Origin: Acidobacteriota bacterium
GTDB lineage: Bacteria; Acidobacteriota; Vicinamibacteria; Marinacidobacterales; Marinacidobacteraceae
Direction: 5' to 3'
DNA: 64,000 bases
Assembly (NCBI GenBank): GCA_022826825.1
Contig: JAJDUD010000061.1
Coordinates: 273,535 to 337,534 of the forward strand
Position numbers and translations under genes: made by a program. A model generated the notes under the pieces. The model was not told the DNA's origin and did not search any database. It was given only the letters and a program-made list of their open reading frames with translations. Shown here piece after piece: positions 58,593 through 64,000 of the stretch (its first letter is position 1; each line of letters begins with the position of its first letter).

Positions 58593-60227
58593 TTACCGCC
58601 CCACGTAACCCGGGCCCCGGAGCACGTGGCCGGGCAGCTCGGCGGTCGGCTCGCCCTCGGCGATGATCGCGACGCCGTTCACGAAGACCCACGGGATGCC
58701 GGTCGGGTAGCGCTCGGGCTCCTCGAAGGTGGCCTCGTCCTGGACCGTGTCCGGGTCGAAGAGGACCATGTCGGCCTTCATCCCGGGGCGCAGCACCCCG
58801 CGGTCCGCCAACCCCAGCCGATTCGCGGGCGCCGAACTCATCTTGCGGATCGCCTCCTCCAGCGTCAGGAGTCCCTCCTCCCGGACGTACTTGGCGAGCA
58901 CTCGCGGATAGGTGCCGAAGGAGCGCGGGTGCGGCTTTCCCATCGGGGTGCGCATGCCCACCGTCAGCGCGCTGCCGTCGGAGCCGATGTGGGTGAAGGG
59001 CTGGGCGAGCGCCTGGACCAGGTTCACCTCCTCGTTCCCGAACGAGATCTGGAACCCCTCGCCCTCCTGCTCGATCAGGAGGTCCAGCAGCCCCTCCTCG
59101 GGGGTCGTCCCCCGCGCCTCGCCGAGGTCCACGATCGAGAGCCCGTCCACCTCGTCCCGGAACGAACTCACGAACGTGCGCCCCCAGCGGGGCCGCCGGG
59201 CCTCGGACTCCCGGAGCTCGGCCAGCAGCCGTTCCCGTTCGGCCGGGTCCGTCAGCCGCCCGAGCATCCGGTCCACGCCGCCTTCCTGCGCCCACGCCGG
59301 CAGCAGCGAGCGCAGGTAGGTCCATCCCGCGATGTACGGATAGACGTTCCCGGTCACGTCCACGCCCGCAGCCCGGGCCTCGGCGATCATCGCCGCGTAC
59401 TCCGGGATCCGGGCGCTCGAGGTGGAGTTCAGGTGGTGGATCTCGACCGCGGTGCCCGCCTCGCGGCCGATGGTGATCCCCTCCGCGAGCCCTTCGAGCC
59501 CGCTCCGCAGGTGGGTCACGTAGAAGCCTCCGTACCCGGCCGCCACCCGCGTCAGCCGGATCAGCTCCTCCGTGCTCATGAAGGCGTTCGGGATGTAGGC
59601 CAGGCCGCTCGCCAGCGCGAACGCCCCCTCCTCCATCGCCTGCGCGACGAGCGCCTCCATCTGCTGAAGTTCCTCCTCGGTCGGGTCCCGTTCCTCGTAC
59701 CCGACCACGGAGGCGCGGACCTGTCCCGAGCCCACGTAGGAGACGACGTTCGGGCCCACCCCAGCGAACTCGAGCCGGTCGAGATAGCCCCCGAGGGTGG
59801 TCCAGTCCCGCTCGATGGGCGGCGCCACCATCATCGGGTCGTCCACCGCGGGTCCCATGACCGGCCCCGCCGAAAGATGCTCCCCGAGCACCTCGGTGGT
59901 CACTCCCTGCGCGGTCTTGCTCAGGGCGCGCGGATCGACCACCAGCCCGTACTCCGAGTGGGCGTGCATGTCGATGAACCCGGGAGCGAGGACCAGGCCC
60001 TCCGCGTCGATCACCCGGAGGGCGTCCGGCTCGTCCGGTCCGACGCTCACGATGGTGTCCCCGGCGACCGCCAGATTCCCCCGGAACCACGGCCCGCCGG
60101 TCCCGTCCACGATGCGCGCCCCGCGAATCAGCAGGTCGGCAGGTGCTTCGGGAGCGCTCGGAACGTCTCCGCAGGCGGCCAGCGCCGCCACGATCACCGG
60201 GATCGCAATCCGTCGCATTCCATTCAT
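58593..60227 (-). CDS. N-acyl-D-amino-acid deacylase-like amidohydrolase, lipoprotein
   Basis: A 544-residue metal-dependent deacylase (D-aminoacylase family). The signal RRIAIPVIVAALAAC ends in a lipobox Cys. Metal and catalytic segments are GFIDMHAHSEYG, TTEVLGEHLSAGP, the central YVTHLRSGLEG and EIHHLNSTS, GSDGSALTVG and KPHPRSFGTYPRVLAKYVRE; all match the family. It removes acyl groups from N-acyl-D-amino acids or related N-blocked compounds at the cell surface. ATG 60227 was chosen because GGAGG lies 7 bp upstream; ATG 60233 is too close to that site. The gene is divergent from the second TonB receptor gene. Confidence 0.9.
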   Translation of the reverse strand: MNGMRRIAIPVIVAALAACGDVPSAPEAPADLLIRGARIVDGTGGPWFRGNLAVAGDTIVSVGPDEPDALRVIDAEGLVLAPGFIDMHAHSEYGLVVDPRALSKTAQGVTTEVLGEHLSAGPVMGPAVDDPMMVAPPIERDWTTLGGYLDRLEFAGVGPNVVSYVGSGQVRASVVGYEERDPTEEELQQMEALVAQAMEEGAFALASGLAYIPNAFMSTEELIRLTRVAAGYGGFYVTHLRSGLEGLAEGITIGREAGTAVEIHHLNSTSSARIPEYAAMIAEARAAGVDVTGNVYPYIAGWTYLRSLLPAWAQEGGVDRMLGRLTDPAERERLLAELRESEARRPRWGRTFVSSFRDEVDGLSIVDLGEARGTTPEEGLLDLLIEQEGEGFQISFGNEEVNLVQALAQPFTHIGSDGSALTVGMRTPMGKPHPRSFGTYPRVLAKYVREEGLLTLEEAIRKMSSAPANRLGLADRGVLRPGMKADMVLFDPDTVQDEATFEEPERYPTGIPWVFVNGVAIIAEGEPTAELPGHVLRGPGYVGR

Positions 60228-60303
60228 CTGCATGCCTCCCCGCGCGTTCCGCCCCGCGGCCCGCGTCCGGGACAGGCTACCGCGTGCGCCCTAGAATTCC
60301 GCC

Positions 60304-63300
60304 GTGGGTCTCGCAGCCGCGAAGCAACAGGAGCCGGGGCCGCTCCGTCCGCGGACTCCCTGGTTCCTGGCGCTCGCGCTCTCCCTCCTCCCCGCGCCCG
60401 GCGTCGCCGCCCAGGCCGGCACCACCACCGGCGTCATCCGGGGCGAGGTGAGCGATCCGCTGGGGACCCCGGTTCCCGGCGCCGTCGTCCTCATCCAGCA
60501 CCGGGACACCGACCTGGTGACCACCGTCGAGACCTCGGGTTCCGGCGGCTTCGTCCGCAGCCTGCTGCCTCCCGGAACCTACGACCTGACCGTCACCGCG
60601 GCCGGCGGGTTCGGCACCGAACGCATCGAGGGCGCGATCCTGCGGGTGGGGGAGGTGCTGCACTTCCATCTCGATCTCCAACTGGTGGCCACGGAGACGG
60701 TCACCGTCTTCGGCGAGCTGCCCTCCCCGGTCGAGACCACCGACTTCACCCGCTCCCAGCGCCTGAGGGAGGAAGTGGTGGACGCGGTGCCGAGCAACGG
60801 CCGCAACTTCGTGGACCTGACGCTGCTGACGCCCGGCGCGTCCATCTCCCAGGGACCCGACGGCGACGAGCTGAACATCAACGGCCAGCGCGGCATCTTC
60901 AACAACTTCATCGTGGACGGGGCCGACTTCAACAACCCGTTCTTCGGCGAGCAGCGCGGCGGCCAGCGGGCGGCGTTCACCTTCAACCAGGACGCGATCG
61001 GCGAGCTGGTGATCGTGAACCAGGGCGCCCCCGCCGAGTTCGGCCGCTCGGCCGGGGGGTTCATCAACGTGATCACCAGGTCGGGCACCAACGAACTGTC
61101 CGGCTCCGCCCACTACTTCGGCCAGTGGGACGAGATCGCGGCCGAGTACTCGGCCGACCGGGGGGGCGGGAAGCCCGATTTCGGACGGAACCAGTTCGGG
61201 GCCACCGTCGGCGGCCCGCTCGTCCGCGACCGGGCGTTCTTCTTCCTCGCCTACGACCAGCAGGCGGCCGCCGAGACGAAGCAGGCCGTCCGCCGGGTCA
61301 CGAACCCCGCGAACCTCGAGCGGCTCGACGCGTTCCTGGGCGCCCGCTGGCCGGGGCTCTTCGAGGAGGAGTTCGGGCCCATCCGCCGCACCGACGACGC
61401 CCGCTCGCTGCTCGCCAAGCTGGATTTCAACCTGAGCGGCCGGCACCAGGCGTCGCTCAAATACAACTACACCTGGTCGGAGCAGGTGAACGGCACCTTC
61501 GACGTGGACTCCTGGGGCGCTTCGATGAACGGCATCGAGCGCGGCCACTCCCACGCGGTCAACGGGAGCCTCCGCTCGCTCGTGACCAACGAACTCTCGA
61601 ACGAGCTGCGGGTCCAGTGGGCGCGGGAGGACCGGCCGCGCTGGTACGACGGCCCGCTCATCCCCGGCGCCGCGCACCCCGGCCAGCCCCCGTTCGACCG
61701 GCTCGGCGGCCGGCCGTTCCCCGACATCGGCATGGACTTCGCGGACGGTTTCCGGATCGGGCTGCCCTTCTTCCTGCCGATCGATCCCTCCTTCGACGAC
61801 CGGTTCCAGGTCGTGGAGAACCTGTCGTACGCCGCGGGCTCCCATCTCTTCAAGGCCGGGGTCGAATACAACCGGACCCGCGTGGAGCAGCAGTTCATGG
61901 GCCTGGCGAACAGCCGCTACATCTTCGACTCGGTGGACGGCTTCATCGGCTTCGCCACCCACGGCAGCGGCTACGTCCACTGTTCCGACGGTTCGGCGAG
62001 CACCTCCGGCGCCTGTCCCGCGGGTGCGGCGATCACCGGCCCCGTGCTCCTCTACCTCCAGGCGGCGACCGTCCCCGGCATCCCGGCGGCGGAGCTCGGC
62101 CGGCAGGAGGCGGCCATGCACGAGGTCGGCCTGTTCCTCCAGGACACCTGGCATCCCGGCGAGCACGTGACGCTCGATCTCGGCCTCCGCTGGGACGGGA
62201 CGTGGCACCCCGATGTCTTCGTCGAACCGCAAGACACCTTCTTCGCGCCCTACCTCGGCGACCCGGCGTTCCCTTCCGACGGCCGGATTCCCGACGATCT
62301 CGACAACCTGCAGCCGCGGTTCGGGGTGGCCTGGGACCTCGGGGGCGACGGCCGCACGGTGGCGCGCGCGGCGGCCGGCTCCTACGTGTCCCGGATCCCC
62401 ATGCTGGTCTTCGCCCCGCACCGCTCCACGAACGGCGCCTTCCAGCAGACCCTCTTCCGCAGCAGCGCGGACACCTTCCTGGGTCCGGTCCCCGGGATCG
62501 ACCGGCAGCTCGACGCCTCGACCACGCCTCCGTTCCTGCCGGACATCCAGGTCGCGGCCCGCGGCCTCGAGCTGCCCCGCACCTGGTCCTTCAGCGTCGG
62601 GCTGGACCGGGACCTGGGACGGGGCATGGCGGCGAGCGCCAACTTCGTCTACGCCCGGACCGACCAGCTCTTCCGGTTCGTGAACCGGAACGACCCCGCC
62701 CTCGGCTCCCCGTTCGGGATCGGCACCCACCCCTCGGGCGGCGGCATCAACGCGCTCACGGTCGCCGAGAGCAGCGCCCGCTCGCGCTACCAGGCGCTGA
62801 CCCTCGGGGTCCGCGGCTGGAGTTCGGTCGGGGACCGGCCGCTGACCTTCGAGACCCACTACACGCTGGCCTTCGACCGCTCCGACGACGACAACGAGCG
62901 CGACCCGTTCACCTTCCGTTACGCGGACCCCGCGAACCTCGGTCCCGAGTTCGGCTGGTCGGACCGCGACCGCCGCCACCAGGTGAGCGGCTACCTGCTG
63001 GTCACCCTCCCGGGCGCAGTGAACTGGAACAACGTGTTCCGCTACCTGTCGGCCTCCCCCGCCTCGGAGCAGTGCGCCCGGCCGGGCGAACGCGCGAACC
63101 AGCCCTCGGACCGCATCTGCGCCGACGGCTCCGTCCTTACCCGGAACACGCTGCGCCGCGACAACGCGTTTTTCACCTGGGACCTCCGGATCTCAAGGAG
63201 CTTCGAGCTGCCGAACGGCGCGACCGTCGAGCCGATCGTGGAGGTCTTCAACCTCACGGGCGCCGACAACTTCCTCGACAGCCATACGGGTTCGCTGCTC

Positions 63301-63378
63301 TTCAACTTCGACGGCACGCTCCGCAGCGGGCTCGGCGACACCCGGCGGGGGCAGTTGGGCGTCAGTCTGCGGTTCTGA
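60304..63378 (+). CDS. TonB-dependent receptor (Oar-like) with carboxypeptidase-regulatory-like domain
   Basis: A 1024-residue outer-membrane receptor. The signal peptide is around 20-36 (FLALALSLLPAPGVAAQ), then a CarboxypepD_reg domain (TTGVIRGEVSDPLGTPVPGAVV, about 40-115). The plug includes VPSNGRNFVDLTLLTPGASI, NINGQRGIFNNFIVDGADFN and GRSAGGFINVITRSGTNELSGS, the typical Oar/Acidobacteria plug wording. A long barrel ends in QLGVSLRF. It imports or binds large substrates such as peptides or glycans. The GTG start at 60304 lies 76 bp from the divergent deacylase start. Shared regulation with that exported deacylase is plausible by position. Confidence 0.92.
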   Translation: MGLAAAKQQEPGPLRPRTPWFLALALSLLPAPGVAAQAGTTTGVIRGEVSDPLGTPVPGAVVLIQHRDTDLVTTVETSGSGGFVRSLLPPGTYDLTVTAAGGFGTERIEGAILRVGEVLHFHLDLQLVATETVTVFGELPSPVETTDFTRSQRLREEVVDAVPSNGRNFVDLTLLTPGASISQGPDGDELNINGQRGIFNNFIVDGADFNNPFFGEQRGGQRAAFTFNQDAIGELVIVNQGAPAEFGRSAGGFINVITRSGTNELSGSAHYFGQWDEIAAEYSADRGGGKPDFGRNQFGATVGGPLVRDRAFFFLAYDQQAAAETKQAVRRVTNPANLERLDAFLGARWPGLFEEEFGPIRRTDDARSLLAKLDFNLSGRHQASLKYNYTWSEQVNGTFDVDSWGASMNGIERGHSHAVNGSLRSLVTNELSNELRVQWAREDRPRWYDGPLIPGAAHPGQPPFDRLGGRPFPDIGMDFADGFRIGLPFFLPIDPSFDDRFQVVENLSYAAGSHLFKAGVEYNRTRVEQQFMGLANSRYIFDSVDGFIGFATHGSGYVHCSDGSASTSGACPAGAAITGPVLLYLQAATVPGIPAAELGRQEAAMHEVGLFLQDTWHPGEHVTLDLGLRWDGTWHPDVFVEPQDTFFAPYLGDPAFPSDGRIPDDLDNLQPRFGVAWDLGGDGRTVARAAAGSYVSRIPMLVFAPHRSTNGAFQQTLFRSSADTFLGPVPGIDRQLDASTTPPFLPDIQVAARGLELPRTWSFSVGLDRDLGRGMAASANFVYARTDQLFRFVNRNDPALGSPFGIGTHPSGGGINALTVAESSARSRYQALTLGVRGWSSVGDRPLTFETHYTLAFDRSDDDNERDPFTFRYADPANLGPEFGWSDRDRRHQVSGYLLVTLPGAVNWNNVFRYLSASPASEQCARPGERANQPSDRICADGSVLTRNTLRRDNAFFTWDLRISRSFELPNGATVEPIVEVFNLTGADNFLDSHTGSLLFNFDGTLRSGLGDTRRGQLGVSLRF

Positions 63379-63451
63379 GCGCGCCGGCGATCGGCGCCCA
63401 ACGACGTTTCGTCGTCCCCGGTCGGGGAGCGTCATGAGGCAGCCGGGACGG

Positions 63452-63505
63452 GGGAGTTTCGCGGCGCGGTGCGCCGCGATGCCGGTCTGAAGACCGGCGC
63501 TCCTC
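63452..63505 (-). repeat. Single arm of the composite element
   Basis: A lone arm: stem 1 GCCGGTC/GACCGGC, and a second stem GCGGCGC/GCGCCGC (loop GGT), another compensatory variant. No partner arm or core is found to its right. Confidence 0.85.
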
Positions 63506-63862
63506 CGCCGATCAGGAGCCCCACGGGTCCCCCGGAGTCCGACCGGCTGTTCACCTGGCCGGCCGGCTTCCCGGGTTCACCGCGGAGCACTACGGATCGG
63601 TTGTCAAAAATGGGTCGCGGCAGGTTTCTTGTCCACCGGCCACGAAGGTCTCGATCCCGTCCGGGTCGGAGTCGCTGCATCGCCCTTCTGAACCCGGCTT
63701 CACCGAATACGGTCCCCAAGTCGCGAAATCCGTTATCAGTGCGTAGTTGCCGCCGGTCCATGGTGGCGTCCACCATCAACTCCTCCTCTCCGTGATAGTG
63801 ATCGTTCCCGTCCTCCTCTATAGCTTCCTCCTCCTCGTGTTCGTCCGCGCCGTTCTCCAGAC
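63506..63862. other. Gap between the repeat arm and the IS end, no convincing gene
   Basis: The stretch is less GC-rich than its surroundings. A minus-strand frame from about 63779 has a good GGAGAGGAGGAG sequence upstream, but its product has no recognisable features and runs into the repeat arm, so I do not call it. It may be a remnant of a disrupted gene next to the insertion sequence. Confidence 0.4.
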
Positions 63863-64000
63863 TAGTGTCATGTCACATGTGATGTGTCGTATCATGTGGT
63901 AGCCTTCTCGTCCGTCCGGCAAGGACGAGGAGGCCGCCATGAAGCGCTACGTGGTGACGCTGGAAAGGCAGGAGCGGGAGGAACTCGAGGCCATCACCCG
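63863..64000 (+). mobile_element. Left end of an IS630-type insertion sequence (partial)
   Basis: A TA dinucleotide (63863-63864), the target of IS630/Tc1-type elements, is followed by GTGTCATGTCACATGTGATG, a terminal-repeat-like and internally palindromic stretch. A transposase-like start codon comes at 63939. The element runs off the right edge, so its other end and the TA duplication cannot be checked. Confidence 0.55.
63939..64000 (+). CDS. IS630-family transposase, first 20 codons
   Basis: The protein begins MKRYVVTLERQEREELEAIT and is cut by the window edge. This start is typical of IS630-family transposases with an N-terminal winged helix-turn-helix (MKRYxVxLxxxEReeL). GAGGAGG lies upstream of the ATG. 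The call rests on this short N-terminus and the TA-flanked end upstream. Confidence 0.6.
   Translation, partial: MKRYVVTLERQEREELEAIT

Noticed and set aside
58422..63437. Plus-strand frame of 1671 codons across the right end
   Set aside because: It crosses the deacylase gene antisense and then the TonB receptor in a wrong frame; the length is a high-GC artefact.
63432..63779. Minus-strand small gene with a good GGAGAGGAGGAG leader
   Set aside because: Product unlike any family I know, and its frame ends inside a repeat arm; left as an unassigned gap.
1..64000. tRNA or rRNA genes
   Set aside because: No cloverleaf-like sequence with a TTCRANNC-type T-loop or rRNA segments seen in the gaps; a tRNAscan/Infernal run would be decisive.

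Overview
The window is high-GC bacterial DNA, densely coded on both strands. Its gene content points to an Acidobacteriota-like organism. The main clues are an exported VWA protein of the type called 'VWFA-related Acidobacterial domain', two roughly 1000-residue TonB-dependent receptors that begin with a carboxypeptidase-regulatory-like domain, and many Tat or lipoprotein signals on enzymes. This assignment is inference; I see no rRNA, tRNA or CRISPR array to anchor it.

Layout. 1-6.3 kb: the 5' part of a HemN/HemW-type radical SAM gene, a cytochrome P450, a keto-acid hydratase-like gene, then a rightward run of QueD-like, trans-sulfuration enzyme, orphan MT-A70 methylase, NfeD and a stomatin-like SPFH protein. 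6.3-7.2 kb: an 82-bp tandem repeat array and a solitary ribbon-helix-helix protein. 7.2-17.7 kb: an orphan molybdenum hydroxylase large subunit, an ABC exporter, two exported amidohydrolases, a TPR protein, a methyltransferase and a gamma-glutamyltransferase-like enzyme. 17.9-21.3 kb: a PstI/BsuBI-type restriction-modification pair preceded by an AbiEi-like gene. 21.8-28.8 kb: an amino-acid-type binding lipoprotein, a LOG protein, a large TonB receptor and a Tat-exported class V aminotransferase. 28.9-30.7 kb: a Schlafen/AlbA-type ATPase-regulator gene bracketed by AT-rich palindromic direct repeats. 30.8-36.0 kb: a leftward operon of a BCCT transporter, a homoserine dehydrogenase-like protein and two tandem exported FAD oxidases, divergent from a WYL regulator. 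37.2-43.4 kb: an exported isoaspartyl methyltransferase, a Tsx-like outer-membrane protein, a formylglycine-generating lipoprotein and a three-gene succinate dehydrogenase/fumarate reductase operon. 43.5-53.2 kb: two paralogous small membrane proteins, a spermidine-synthase/TPR membrane giant, a VWA/TPR pair, an M19 dipeptidase and a 2-oxoglutarate/Fe oxygenase. 53.3-56.2 kb: a lower-GC McrBC island. 56.3-64 kb: an outer-membrane-like protein, an N-acyl-D-amino-acid deacylase, a second TonB receptor and the left end of an IS630-type element.

How it fits together. Much of the content fits uptake and breakdown of peptides, N-acyl or D-amino acids and betaines, with TonB receptors, exported peptidases and amidohydrolases, and a BCCT/oxidase operon. 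A second theme is defence and DNA modification: PstI-like RM, AbiEi-like, McrBC, MT-A70 and Schlafen/AlbA.

The strongest unexplained signal is a family of dispersed intergenic elements made of two adjacent hairpins. They occur about twenty times, with stems that change compensatorily between copies. Five copies are built into a roughly 300-bp composite element in which two such units face each other. In one of the five the core is inverted relative to its flanks.
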